Shown here: in pieces, positions 54,661 to 63,973 of the stretch | How the letters are laid out: every line of letters starts with the position of its first letter | Numbering within the stretch: the stretch's first letter is position 1 | Assembly: GCF_000384335.2 (NCBI RefSeq) | Contig: NZ_KQ031382.1 | Coordinates: forward strand, 3,297,545-3,361,544 | Source: Hyphomicrobium sp. 99 | GTDB taxonomy: Bacteria; Pseudomonadota; Alphaproteobacteria; Rhizobiales; Hyphomicrobiaceae | Direction of reading: 5' to 3' | DNA length: 64,000 bases | The notes under the pieces: model-generated | The model's input: the letters and a program-made list of their open reading frames with translations, nothing else | Told to the model about the DNA's origin: nothing | The model's database searches: none | Program-made: the position numbers and the translations under genes

Positions 54661-56787
54661 CTAAGTTTTAAAAGTATGGGCCAAACTACGCATGAGACTG
54701 AGCGCCAAACGTTGCTTCATGTTCAATGCACGTCCGCTTCGTTGGAACTCGGATAAGGATCTTTGAATTTTTGCAACGCGCCGTGAGGAGTTGCCCGTAT
54801 AGGCGCCTCCCGAAGGCAAATCGCGGAAGAAAACTTCGCCGAGATAAAGATAGTCGCCAATAAATTCCCAAATATGTTCCGTTGAGCGCGTAGCCGTCGC
54901 AAGGTAATCACTCAGAATTTTTACATTAGCGCGTGCCGTGCCGACGGACATTTCCTGAGACCATTTCACCGACATGGCAGCGGGATGGCGACGGTAACGC
55001 CACAAGACCTGCGGGATGACTCGCGTTTCATAACCCGCTTTGAAATATCGAAGCCAAAATTCCCAATCTTCCGCTTCGCCCCGTGTCAGGCCGCTGTTGT
55101 ACCTCAACTCTTGGAACGACTGGGTATGCCCCATGTGGTTGTTCTTCAAATCGTTCCAGACGAAGTGCGAAAAATGCTGGAACACCGTCGGCGCGCGCAC
55201 GCCCGTCTCACTGCCGAACATCTCGTACCAGCCCTGAACCGATCTGACGTTTTCAGAGAAGTTGCTCTGAATATACTTTCGGCTGACGGCGACGAAGTCA
55301 GGGAGAAGCAAATCGTCCGCATCGACGAACACGAACAGCGGCGTATCACAGGAGTCCAATAGGCGGTTTCGCGTTTCTGCAAGACCTCGCCAATTGAAAT
55401 TGATCACCTCGACGTTTTTATAGGTCGCGGCCTTCTTTAAAATTTCGAGCGACTCCGGCTTCGAGCTTCCGTCGTTGCCGACGATGACCTTCGCGGGCAT
55501 TTCCGATTGGCGAAGAGCGGATTCGATGGTGTCGAGGAGGAACCCATCCGGATTGCAAGCGGGAATGAGTACACTGACGGCCCAATCACTTTCTATCCGC
55601 GCGGGCGCGATGTACGTAGAAGCAGTCTTTGGAACCAGCTGTTCGTAGGCTTCCACATATCGCGCTGGCGCCGTGCGTTCCGCAACATGATGGATGATCT
55701 CCGGACGATCGTCCTCCATATGCCGGAAAAATTGATCGATCGGATAAGCTGAAATATCCCGCGAACCGGCGTCGACACAATATCTCTGTCTAAGCGCCGG
55801 CGGAATAAATTCGCTCTGCGCGCTACCGGCAAGCATCACCGGCGCGACACCACAAAGGATCGTCTCGGCAGCTGCGTAGCAGAACGTTTCCCTCGGCGAC
55901 ATATTGATAAGCACGTCGGCTTCGCCGACACGCTCGAGCGAAACCTCGCGAGGCTTTCCAGGAACAAACGAGACGCGATCGGAAAACGGATAGAACTCTC
56001 GCAGTATCTTCTGCTTGAACTCCTCCATCGGCACATCCATGGGTCGAACCGGCCCCACGAATTCGACGTTGAACTGCGGATGATAGTAGAGAAACCGCTT
56101 TGCAAGATCCGTGAATTGCGTAAGTCCCTTCGATACGATGACGGTTCCGTACCACAAGATCTTCGACGGATTCCACGTTGAGGAAACTTGCTTGGACACC
56201 AGATCCAAAGGCTCGGGAATGACCTCCATACGGTCCGCCGCAATATCCTGAGCAATAGTCAGACTTTTTGCAGCCGCTTCGGATGGGCAGATCACTTTGT
56301 CTGCCAGGCGAAAACATTGATATTCGAGATTGACGGATTGAAATGTCGATCGCGGAATAAACGCTTTTTGATGCCGCGCGATATTGTAAGTCGTACCGTG
56401 ATTGAACACGGTAATCAGGCAATTCCGGAGCGACGGCTCAACGTTGCGACGCTGCAGCAGACAGTAAAGCGGCGCGCACCAGTCCGTCCCTTCAATGACA
56501 TCGAACCCATGTTCCCGATGCAGCGCGAGGACCGCATCGGCCACCGTTGCCGATATGAAGAGGTTCCGATCTACCATCTTGTAGTCGTCGAATTTTATCG
56601 GCACCACATGAAGAAAATGCTTGAACTGGGTGGAGGTGCGAAAGCGCTTTCCACTATCGCGCCACGTGAGCACATGGCACTCGTGCCCGGCATTGTGGAG
56701 AGCGCTTGTCGCTTCTGAGAGATAAGTAGCAATACCAGCCGTCTCGCCAAAAGACGGTACTTCTGGACTCACGAATAAAATTTTCAC
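54661..56787 (-). CDS. Two-domain glycosyltransferase, GT4 fused to GT2
   Basis: 708 residues from a GTG with GGAGA upstream. Residues 1-~400 form a GT-B enzyme: KILFVSPEVPSFGETAGIATYLSEA at the start, CPSEAAAKSLTIAQD, WYGTVIVSKGLTQFTDLAKRF, and the donor-site NMSPRETFCYAAAE. Residues ~420-700 form a GT-A enzyme: VSVLIPACNPDGFLLDTIESALRQ, GNDGSSKPESLEIL, FVDADDLLLPDFV, EDWEFWLRYF. Two transferase activities in one chain suggest consecutive steps. The longer frame to 56928 lies in AT-rich leader sequence. Confidence 0.88.
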   Translation of the reverse strand: MKILFVSPEVPSFGETAGIATYLSEATSALHNAGHECHVLTWRDSGKRFRTSTQFKHFLHVVPIKFDDYKMVDRNLFISATVADAVLALHREHGFDVIEGTDWCAPLYCLLQRRNVEPSLRNCLITVFNHGTTYNIARHQKAFIPRSTFQSVNLEYQCFRLADKVICPSEAAAKSLTIAQDIAADRMEVIPEPLDLVSKQVSSTWNPSKILWYGTVIVSKGLTQFTDLAKRFLYYHPQFNVEFVGPVRPMDVPMEEFKQKILREFYPFSDRVSFVPGKPREVSLERVGEADVLINMSPRETFCYAAAETILCGVAPVMLAGSAQSEFIPPALRQRYCVDAGSRDISAYPIDQFFRHMEDDRPEIIHHVAERTAPARYVEAYEQLVPKTASTYIAPARIESDWAVSVLIPACNPDGFLLDTIESALRQSEMPAKVIVGNDGSSKPESLEILKKAATYKNVEVINFNWRGLAETRNRLLDSCDTPLFVFVDADDLLLPDFVAVSRKYIQSNFSENVRSVQGWYEMFGSETGVRAPTVFQHFSHFVWNDLKNNHMGHTQSFQELRYNSGLTRGEAEDWEFWLRYFKAGYETRVIPQVLWRYRRHPAAMSVKWSQEMSVGTARANVKILSDYLATATRSTEHIWEFIGDYLYLGEVFFRDLPSGGAYTGNSSRRVAKIQRSLSEFQRSGRALNMKQRLALSLMRSLAHTFKT

Positions 56788-57464
56788 CGATGCGTCTCCG
56801 TCGGAGATAATATCAATTGTAAAAATAAGTTGGACGCACACAAAAGCGCCGCATAAAGAGTGCAGCACATCCAGGAAAAAATCGGATGACTCTGCAATAC
56901 ACGCGGAGACGAATTGAAAAATACGCAAACAAGGAATGCGTCTGTCGTAACCGAAAGATCAGCCCACGTCTATGTTGGGAAAGCCACAGAAAAGCTCGTC
57001 AACAGAGCTTTTGCAGATCGATTCGCGAATTTGTATTTTCACTCATCACTGACCACAAGCGCTCAGTGATATTCGCGTCGGGCTGACAACCACAACAACT
57101 CTACGCGCATGCATCTCTCAGAGTAGAACAACTCGAACGCGTCTCTTAGCGTCGCATAGGACCGCCTTGCACAGCCGTCCAACATCGGATTTTTTCAAAT
57201 CAATCAAAAGTCGAGAGCAGCTTCTAGCGCGCTCTGCCGAGGGTGACATAGCGGCTTCTCCCGCGAGCGCCCCTCGCGCGGCAACTCTTTCAATCCTCAA
57301 AAGAACGCGGAAATAATCCGTCTTTACAAAAGACGAGCAAATCTCCGATACGACCTCATCGCGGCAACGACGTCTCGGCCCATCTGTCGATCCGTCCTTC
57401 ACGTGAAAGCAAAATCTTCGCGACGACGGCGCGGATTAAAAAGAGATGGGACGTTACGGAATTC
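56788..57464. other. Divergent intergenic region, AT-richer than its surroundings
   Basis: About 680 bp between the GT4-GT2 gene and the MFS gene. It contains a two-part inverted repeat at 57024-57077 and scattered short frames without support. Probably holds both promoters. Confidence 0.5.
57024..57077. repeat. Nested inverted repeat
   Basis: Inner arms ATCACTGA (57045-57052) and TCAGTGAT (57063-57070) enclose a 10-base loop; directly adjoining outer arms CGCGAAT (57024-57030) and ATTCGCG (57071-57077) pair across a 14-base one-sided bulge. Not followed by a T run. Confidence 0.6.
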
Positions 57465-58604
57465 ATGTCAGCGCCGCTGCCGGGTAGAGCACAACAATTT
57501 TCAACGCGCGTCACTTTCTTCGTCGCAGGCTTCACACTCGCTGCGTGGGCGCCTCTCGTGCCCTACGTCAAGGATCAGAGCAATCTCAGCGATGCGACGT
57601 TGGGGCTCCTTCTCTTGTGCCTCGGCGCCGGCTCCGTCACCGCCATGCCGCTGGCCGGTATTTTGTCGAAGCGGTATGGCTGTCGCCCGATACTTCTCGC
57701 GGGCGCGCTGTTCATCGCATCCTCGCTGCCCGTACTGACGCTCTCCTCATCCGTTCCGCTCCTCGCCGTCATGCTCTTTGTCTTTGGCATGGGCGAGGGA
57801 ACACTAGACTGCGTGATAAATGTCCAGGCGATCATCGTCGAGCGCGCAAGCGGCCGAGCAATGATGTCGGGCTTCCACGGCCTTTACAGTTTGGGAGGAC
57901 TCGCCGGTGTCGGCGTGATGACACTGGTGTTGTCCTCGGGAGCGACACCCGCATTCGCCGCCATGATCGTCGTGGCGGTAACGATCGTCGCCATGGCCGC
58001 GGCAGCACCTTATTTGCTGACGTATGGCGCGGAAGGCGGCGGCCCAGCGTTCGCGATCCCGCACGGTGTAGTCCTGCTCATCGGGCTACTATGCTTCGTT
58101 GTCTTTCTGACGGAGGGCGCAGTTCTCGACTGGAGCGCGGTCTTCCTGACTGCAAACAGGAACGTCGATCCCGCCGTCGGCGGCCAGGGATATGCCGCCT
58201 TTGCACTCGCGATGACGATGGGCCGATTGACCGGCGACGCCGTCGTCGAACGCATGGGCCCCACGATCGTTCTGCTGGCGGGACCCCTCTGCGCCGCCTT
58301 CGGCCTCTTCACCGTCGCGATGGTGCCGTTTGCATGGGGTGCCGTGATCGGCTTTGGTCTCGTTGGAATCGGTTGCGCGAATGTCGTGCCGATTCTTTTC
58401 ACAGCGGTCGGACGACAGACCAAAATGCCCGAGCACATTGCCGTACCCGCGATCACCATGCTCGGTTACGCGGGAATCTTGGCGGGCCCCGGAGCGATCG
58501 GCTTCATCGCGCAAGTGGTCGGCCTGCCTCTCGCGTTCGTCGTCGTCGCCGTACTTCTCATCGGCGTTGCCATCGGCGGCCGCTGGTTACGGGTGGATAA
58601 CTGA
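57465..58604 (+). CDS. MFS transporter
   Basis: 379 residues with about 12 membrane helices. Beginning FSTRVTFFVAGFTLAAWAPLVPYVKDQSNLSD, loop 2-3 motif GILSKRYGCRPILLAGALF, and a typical mid-protein loop; MSGFHGLYSLGGLAGVGVMT marks the FucP/YbjJ-like branch, often sugar or drug efflux. Substrate unknown. Its 3' end is partly duplicated as a decayed copy at 59782-59913. Confidence 0.88.
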   Translation: MSAPLPGRAQQFSTRVTFFVAGFTLAAWAPLVPYVKDQSNLSDATLGLLLLCLGAGSVTAMPLAGILSKRYGCRPILLAGALFIASSLPVLTLSSSVPLLAVMLFVFGMGEGTLDCVINVQAIIVERASGRAMMSGFHGLYSLGGLAGVGVMTLVLSSGATPAFAAMIVVAVTIVAMAAAAPYLLTYGAEGGGPAFAIPHGVVLLIGLLCFVVFLTEGAVLDWSAVFLTANRNVDPAVGGQGYAAFALAMTMGRLTGDAVVERMGPTIVLLAGPLCAAFGLFTVAMVPFAWGAVIGFGLVGIGCANVVPILFTAVGRQTKMPEHIAVPAITMLGYAGILAGPGAIGFIAQVVGLPLAFVVVAVLLIGVAIGGRWLRVDN

Positions 58605-58616
58605 ACGCAGCTGAGA

Positions 58617-59522
58617 CTAAGCCATTTGGTTCACTTTTGAGGCACCGAATATGTGCTTCGACACGTCGATCTCAGCCTCGGCCGGAATAAAGGACTGCCC
58701 GCCGCCCGCGTGGCAATGCGTAATCTCGCCAATGAAAAAATCGTTATCATCCGTATAAACGTCTATTCGCACCAGAGAAAAGTAAGCAGCGATAGCGTTT
58801 GCAGCAGCCACGATCTCATCGAGCTTCGCAGGCTTTTTGTCGACTTCGGCAAGCGGGTACCCCATCGAGCAGTTACAATCTTCCCACTTGGCCGTATAAA
58901 GCCTTCGCCGCCGGGAGCTCTTCGCGCGCCAGTTCCCGTACTGCCTGATGATGACTTTGACTTCGCCATAGCAAAACAGATTCAATTCGTAGAAATCTTG
59001 ACCCTCAAAAATGGGCGGTTCGACGATGATTTTTGGCGCCAAGTCGCGATAATTGGCTTCGCGCTTCTTCTTGTAGTAGCTGTGTTTGAGCCAGCCGGCC
59101 AACACGTCATAATCTATTGGTTCGCCACGCTCCCTGAAAATGTTGAGCCCTGAAGCGTGCGTCGCTTTGATGAAGCACCGGTCTGGAAACTGGAATGCCT
59201 CCAGCTCGGATTGCGATCTTATAACTCCGATGGTCGGCACGTTATAAGATGGGCCAACAACGCCACTGATGAAGATCTTCCCCAGCTCCTTGTCCGTTGT
59301 AAACGTTCGAACGGGATCGCGCAGCTCGGGACCGGATTTAATCCGATACAAGACGTCGCTGAAAATCCAGTTCTTGGTTGGATATCGTCGGTGCCTCTTT
59401 ATAAATTTGGCGAACGCATCGTTTCGCTCTTTCAGTCGGCTGCTTGGCAACAAATATCCGCCAATTCTGAGAACCCAATACGGAATTGTAATTTTGAAAA
59501 AATCTAACACCGCGCCTGCCAC
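58617..59522 (-). CDS. TupA-like ATP-grasp protein
   Basis: 301 residues. Layout of the TupA-like ATP-grasp group: a helical start with RNDAFAKFIKRHRRYP, then FIKATHASGLNIF (ATP loop), APKIIVEPPI (adenine region), YELNLFCYGEVKVIIRQYGNW, and the metal-binding VRIDVYTDDNDFFIGEITHCHAGG. TupA makes teichuronopeptide in Bacillus; Gram-negative relatives sit in capsule or exopolysaccharide loci. Convergent with the MFS gene (12 bp apart), and richer in AT than its neighbours. Confidence 0.85.
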   Translation of the reverse strand: MAGAVLDFFKITIPYWVLRIGGYLLPSSRLKERNDAFAKFIKRHRRYPTKNWIFSDVLYRIKSGPELRDPVRTFTTDKELGKIFISGVVGPSYNVPTIGVIRSQSELEAFQFPDRCFIKATHASGLNIFRERGEPIDYDVLAGWLKHSYYKKKREANYRDLAPKIIVEPPIFEGQDFYELNLFCYGEVKVIIRQYGNWRAKSSRRRRLYTAKWEDCNCSMGYPLAEVDKKPAKLDEIVAAANAIAAYFSLVRIDVYTDDNDFFIGEITHCHAGGGQSFIPAEAEIDVSKHIFGASKVNQMA

Positions 59523-60128
59523 TTCAATTCCCTGCCTTAGATCTCATCACAACCCGAATTGACTGGCAGAACAACGCAAACACGCCGCTGAACCAGCCTC
59601 AGCACCTTGGTGCAAAACCGGGTCGTCCCTATAGCGCGCGCATCGACGTCGATGCGTTACTCAAGCGCCACACCGACGCGCGGAATGAATCACCGCTCAT
59701 GCCCCGATCCTGAAGAGACATAGTTCCAAGACAATCGTTGTCTGAAATTTTTGGATCATGCGAGGTCATCATCTAGCGACCTGCGCCATCACCATGATCG
59801 GTTGCGCAGAAAGTCTCGCACGCCGCGCAGCGATCGGCTTCATCGCGCAGATGGTCGGCGTGTTTCCCACGTCCGTTGCGGTCGCGTTCTATCTATCGGC
59901 GGCCGCCGTTTGAAGGGTTTGAACCCAGCGACAAAATTGTTGAATGATCGGCCGCATCGTTTGCATTTCAATCCGCAACCAAAGTATCGCTTAAATTTTT
60001 TAGGCGATTTTCATGACCTATCGATACGCTCTCCGGGTTCGTCAAAACTTGGGGATCGACTAAGTCGCCTTCTCGATAAATGCCGGCGACCTAGGTATCG
60101 CGGAGATCACCCAAACTCGCTTTGATAA
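59523..60128. other. Non-coding stretch containing an MFS gene remnant
   Basis: About 600 bp of scrambled sequence between the ATP-grasp gene and the small ORF before hsp20. Apart from the remnant at 59782-59913 nothing was recognised. Confidence 0.5.
59782..59913 (+). pseudogene. Decayed copy of the MFS transporter 3' end
   Basis: In one frame the DNA reads CAITMIGCAESLARRAAIGF, then IAQMVGVFPTSVAVAFYL, close to AITMLGYAGILAGPGAIGF and IAQVVGLPLAFVVVAVLL of the MFS protein; about 21 of 37 residues agree by eye, and 20 bases (GCGATCGGCTTCATCGCGCA) are identical. It ends early in TGA. The source segment is at about 58449-58560. Confidence 0.8.
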
Positions 60129-60218
60129 TCACGAAAAGGCTGTCCCATCGACATCGCGACAAAGGACGATCATGTCCAAGGTTATGCCGAAAAGGGTCGC
60201 CAGCTTTATATTTTTCAT
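60129..60218 (-). CDS. Possible 29-residue peptide with a strong ribosome-binding site
   Basis: ATG preceded by GGAGGAATTACT, a near-ideal Shine-Dalgarno, then 29 codons to TGA starting KNIKLATLFGITLDMIVLCR. Hydrophobic first half. May be a decayed gene start, a leader peptide or a true small protein. It is divergent from hsp20. Confidence 0.3.
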   Translation of the reverse strand: MKNIKLATLFGITLDMIVLCRDVDGTAFS

Positions 60219-60409
60219 AGTAATTCCTCCAATTGAAGAAACAGTTTGAAATGAAATTTAGGAGAGAGACTCCTTAGGACTGTCACACGGTCCCTCGACG
60301 AGGCGACTCATCGTTGGATGCGATTGCAATGGCCTCACGAACTCTTCTTATGTTCATCAATGCTATGGTATCAGGGCGTTCGGAAATTTATTAGTTAGGA
60401 GTTAGTGCA

Positions 60410-60937
60410 ATGGCAGAGCCAGCAGTGAAACTTCCCGTAAAATCCGAAAATGAGACGCCGTCATACCGGGATTGGTGGCCAATACAGAATCTGCGTCGGC
60501 AACTGAGCGAGATCGTCGAGGATTTTGATCGCGGTTTTTTGCATTCGCCTTTCCGCGGCTCGCTTCTCGACGTTGAGCCGTTGAGGCGAGAGCTGACATG
60601 GGCATCAGCTCCGCCTGTTGACATCGTCGACAAAGACACGGCTTACGAGATTACCGCCGAGCTTCCTGGCCTTGACGAAAACAACATCGACGTGAAGGTC
60701 GCCAATGGAATGCTGACGATCAAGGGTGAAAAGAAGGAAGAGAAAGAAGAGAAGAAAAAAGATTATTATCTCTCCGAGCGTCGGTTTGGCTCTTTCGAGC
60801 GTCGCTTTAGTGTCCCGAAAGGTGTTGATACTGATAAGATCGCTGCGAGCTTTAAGAAGGGTGTCTTGACCGTAACTTTGCCGAAATCGACAGAAGCAAA
60901 GGCCGCCGAAAAGAAGATCGCAGTGAAAGCAGCTTGA
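60410..60937 (+). CDS. Hsp20 / alpha-crystallin family small heat-shock protein
   Basis: 175 residues. N-terminal segment with WWPIQNLRRQLSEIVEDFDRGF, then the alpha-crystallin domain: PPVDIVDKDTAYEITAELPGLDENNIDVKV in order, MLTIKGEKKEEKEEKKKDYYLSERRFGSFERRF with an unusually Lys/Glu-rich loop, and the family signature FKKGVLTVTLPKS. ATP-independent holdase. The ATG follows GTTAGGAGTTAGTGCA. No clear ROSE-type thermometer was found in the leader. Confidence 0.93.
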   Translation: MAEPAVKLPVKSENETPSYRDWWPIQNLRRQLSEIVEDFDRGFLHSPFRGSLLDVEPLRRELTWASAPPVDIVDKDTAYEITAELPGLDENNIDVKVANGMLTIKGEKKEEKEEKKKDYYLSERRFGSFERRFSVPKGVDTDKIAASFKKGVLTVTLPKSTEAKAAEKKIAVKAA

Positions 60938-61061
60938 CCAGTTTGGTCTAAAAAGACCACCCTCGACGAGGATTGATGGTGCGGACTGCATCCAATCCTT
61001 GTTGGAGGTGTTGCTGGAACGCGCGTTGCTGCCTTCACTTTGCGTTTTGGCCTGCCCCTGA

Positions 61062-61291
61062 TCACGATACCATCCGCTCGTTCTCGCGTTCGAGGTCCTT
61101 GAAGCGCTTGGCCTGATCGAGCTTCAAGCCACCGTACTCGCGGCGCCAGCGGTAGTAGCTCTGCTGCGAGACACTGATGCCTCGGCAGACCGTGCCGATC
61201 GCTTGACCTTGACTCAGTCGAGCCTCCGCTTCCCGCAGAAGCCCAATGATTTGCTCCGTCGTAAACCGTTCCGTGCCATTCCCTTTTCTCC
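61062..61291 (-). pseudogene. IS3-family transposase orfA remnant
   Basis: The frame reads ERFTTEQIIGLLREAEARLS, VCRGISVSQQSYYRWRREYG, then LDQAKRFKDLERENERMV and a stop. This is the helix-turn-helix and leucine-zipper part of IS3-type OrfA proteins. The usual last ~15 residues and the whole orfB are missing, and no good start codon precedes it. It borders hsp20, so an insertion has decayed here. Confidence 0.8.
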
Positions 61292-61486
61292 TCAGTCGAG
61301 GTTGAAAATAGCCGGATTCGCTCAGTCAGCTTGGTACCGGTCTAGGAGAGCACGCTAGGCACGCACGATGATCACCTTGACCTCCATCACCGACGTAGAC
61401 GCATCAAGCTAACCTAGACTTCGCTACGCTCGGAGCGATTCCGGCCGTCATCTGGACGTCAGGTTTGATCTGTCTATGAAGTCGGC
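61292..61486. other. Short non-coding stretch beside the IS remnant
   Basis: About 195 bp. No gene, inverted repeat end or target duplication of the IS could be identified. Confidence 0.4.
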
Positions 61487-63010
61487 TTAACGCTCCGCCA
61501 TATCCGGCGCGGCTTGCACGCGCTTAATCAGCATAGCAGCCGTCTTCGCGATCCCTTCACTGGAGCTGAGCGATTGCCATTCAGTCTGCGTCGCGCTGTT
61601 CGCCTGTTGCCGTAAGACGCTTGGCGTTGCATCGGAGGGATCTCCAATGCGGCGGCTCACGCGATCAATAAGCAGCTCGAGCGGCGCATCCAGCCAGAAG
61701 CCATTGAAGGGAACCGTGTCAGGGACCGCCGCTTCAATCCGTTGCCGGTCTTCAGCGCGATCAAAGACGGCGTCGGCGATAACAGCGTGGCCGCTCTTCA
61801 GAAAAGTTGCCGCTGTCCGGGCTTGCTCCGCATAAACGCGTTTCGACACGCCGGGTTGATATGCTTCAGGCGGCAAACGCGTTTCTGCCGGGACGCCGTA
61901 TAAGCGCTTGCGAATTCGATCACTGGAAAGCACACGGGCGCCTGGCGGCGGTCCTAACCGATGGGCGGCCGCTGCAGCAACGGATGACTTGCCGGACCCG
62001 CTCAGGCCACCAACAGCAACGAGCTGCGGTGGGCTAAAATTCAACAGATCGCCGGCAAGCTCAAAATAGGCGCTGGCTTCCTTGAACGCAGCTCCGCTTC
62101 TATCCGTGACTTGGACGCCGGCGACATGCGCGCGAACAGAAGCACGAACAGCCATGAAGAAAGGCAGGAGAGCGACACCATCATCTTCATCGGCAGCATC
62201 GAAATAACGATTGAACACCCAGTTTGCCTCGGCGCGAAGTCCCCGACCCCATAAGTCCATGAGCAGAAAGGCGAGATCGTAAAGCACGTCGATGGTGGCG
62301 AGATCATCATCGAATTCCAGGCAGTCGAAAAGCGTGGGAGAGCCATCAAGCAAGCAGATGTTTCGGAGGTGCAGATCTCCGTGGCAACGGCGCACTTTGC
62401 CAGATCTCTCGCGCTCATCCAGTAACCACCCCAACCGATCGAGCATCGCCTTGAGCTCCATTTCAAGGGCGTACGCCTGGTCAGCGCCAAAGATTCCCGC
62501 GGCCCTGATCGATTCCGAATTCATATCCAGGACAGCCGTCATGATCTCGCTACCCGATCGCCGATGATCGATTGCTGCATCTCGATGGAAGTCTGCGATC
62601 GCGATTGCCGTCTTGGAGAGGAGGGTAGGACCGAGTTCGTTCCGTTCAGCGATTTGGCTGAAGAGATCTCGTTGATCGAAGCGCACCATTTCAACAACGG
62701 AATCGACCAATTCTCCGTTGCCGTCGAATGTCAGGCGGCCGCTGGCTTCCCGTGTGATACGTCGCACGGCAACATAAAGGGACGGTGCGGTGCGCCGATT
62801 AAGTTCTAGTTCTCGCAGGCATGCAGACAGCCGCAGGCTGGCTGTAGAGAAATCCAAATAGGGGAAGCAAACCGAACGCTTGAGCTTATAGGCGCGCTTA
62901 CCACTCAGGATAATGATCGAGATATGCGTGTCATGTCGTTCGGTAACGTCCGATAGGCTCGAGAGGAAAGCAATTGCTTCGCTTTGATCTTGCCTAATCA
63001 TCATCGGCAT
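61487..63010 (-). CDS. Fusion of an aminoglycoside-phosphotransferase-like kinase and a P-loop kinase
   Basis: 507 residues. Residues ~1-330 are an APH-like domain: HGDLHLRNICLL with the catalytic Asp, FDCLEFDDDLATIDVLYDLAFLLMDL with the metal-binding Asp. Residues ~335-500 carry Walker A VGGLSGSGKSSVAAAAA and a short AAA/kinase lid region (VFDRAEDRQRIEAA). Such proteins are widespread in proteobacteria; the substrate is not known and drug resistance should not be assumed from the name. Confidence 0.9.
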   Translation of the reverse strand: MPMMIRQDQSEAIAFLSSLSDVTERHDTHISIIILSGKRAYKLKRSVCFPYLDFSTASLRLSACLRELELNRRTAPSLYVAVRRITREASGRLTFDGNGELVDSVVEMVRFDQRDLFSQIAERNELGPTLLSKTAIAIADFHRDAAIDHRRSGSEIMTAVLDMNSESIRAAGIFGADQAYALEMELKAMLDRLGWLLDERERSGKVRRCHGDLHLRNICLLDGSPTLFDCLEFDDDLATIDVLYDLAFLLMDLWGRGLRAEANWVFNRYFDAADEDDGVALLPFFMAVRASVRAHVAGVQVTDRSGAAFKEASAYFELAGDLLNFSPPQLVAVGGLSGSGKSSVAAAAAHRLGPPPGARVLSSDRIRKRLYGVPAETRLPPEAYQPGVSKRVYAEQARTAATFLKSGHAVIADAVFDRAEDRQRIEAAVPDTVPFNGFWLDAPLELLIDRVSRRIGDPSDATPSVLRQQANSATQTEWQSLSSSEGIAKTAAMLIKRVQAAPDMAER

Positions 63011-63346
63011 CCGCGCTCCGGCAGATCTTGAGGTGGAAGATTATCATTCCTTTCAGGCGGCTGGCCAGACGGCTGGCGATCTCGTTGTTTGGGAGCTTCG
63101 TCAGCGACTTCGGCGAGCACCAAGCGGTCGTATGCAGCGCTTTGCCTTCACTAGGACTCGCAAATCTCGTCTCGTGTGCTTGGCGTGGGCGGCTTCCTCG
63201 CTGGCTTTAGGAATGTTCAAACGCGGGAGATAAAGTATATTTCGCGGGAGCACGTTCCGGCTCCAGCGCTCAACAGGGCTTGACTTGCCTCAAGGCCATC
63301 GTTTGCGAACAGCACTTATTTTATTTTAATTTTGAGGATGACGGCT
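63011..63346. other. Intergenic region, nothing recognised
   Basis: About 335 bp between the divergent kinase fusion and cytochrome c genes. Short frames lack ribosome-binding sites and motifs. AT-rich just before the cytochrome gene (TTATTTTATTTTAATTTTGAGG), consistent with its promoter. Confidence 0.45.
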
Positions 63347-63736
63347 ATGCGAGCGTCGTTGCTATTTGTTCCACTTGTTTTTCTTCCCTTGGTCAGTGCC
63401 GGTGCTGAGGAAGTAGACGCCAATCGCCTCGAGCTTGGCGAAATGCCATACATGACTTATTGCGCCTTATGTCACGGCATGGGCACAGATACGGGCATGT
63501 TTGCCGAAGCGCTGAAAAGGCCAGCTCCGGATCTTACGCTAATAGCCAAGAGAAATGGCGGGATGTTTCCTGAGGGGCGCGTCAAGGCCATTATTCGTGA
63601 CGGCGGGGTAAGCGGACATGGCACAATGCGTCTGCTGGCGTGGGAACGTTATTTCCGGAAGGACACCCCGCCGGAACACGCTGATCAGGTGATCGACGAT
63701 ATCACGTCCTATCTCGAGAAGCATCAAGCGCCCTGA
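63347..63736 (+). CDS. Small periplasmic class I cytochrome c
   Basis: 129 residues from an ATG with GAGG nine bases upstream; ATG 63338 is too close to that site. Signal peptide (ASLLFVPLVFLPLVSAGA), haem motif YCALCHGMGTDTG near residue 45, and candidate axial Met in SGHGTMRLLAWE. Single-haem electron carrier; partner unknown. Confidence 0.88.
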   Translation: MRASLLFVPLVFLPLVSAGAEEVDANRLELGEMPYMTYCALCHGMGTDTGMFAEALKRPAPDLTLIAKRNGGMFPEGRVKAIIRDGGVSGHGTMRLLAWERYFRKDTPPEHADQVIDDITSYLEKHQAP

Positions 63737-63973
63737 TCAGGGAAGATACTCGCGAACCATCGGAGTTCTGCCGTTGTGTAGAGCAGTCGTCGCTCTCTAC
63801 CGATTTTCGGCTTCGCAAGGCAAGGCTCGGTCGAAAGTCGCTGCGCAGCATGGCCTGCGAACGTAAATTGGCGAGTTAAAATTTCTGCTTGAGGATTGAC
63901 TCAACGCAAAGCGCTTTGTGACTTGCTGTTCCACGCAACTATTTTGTGGTGAGTTGAGTGGAAGGATACTTCA

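Noticed and set aside
57118..57402. 94-codon minus-strand frame upstream of the MFS gene
   Set aside because: No start signal or relatives; lies in the divergent promoter region.
60240..60409. Possible ROSE-type RNA thermometer before hsp20
   Set aside because: The leader has a good AGGAG site, but no convincing anti-Shine-Dalgarno TTGCT segment or stacked hairpins were found.
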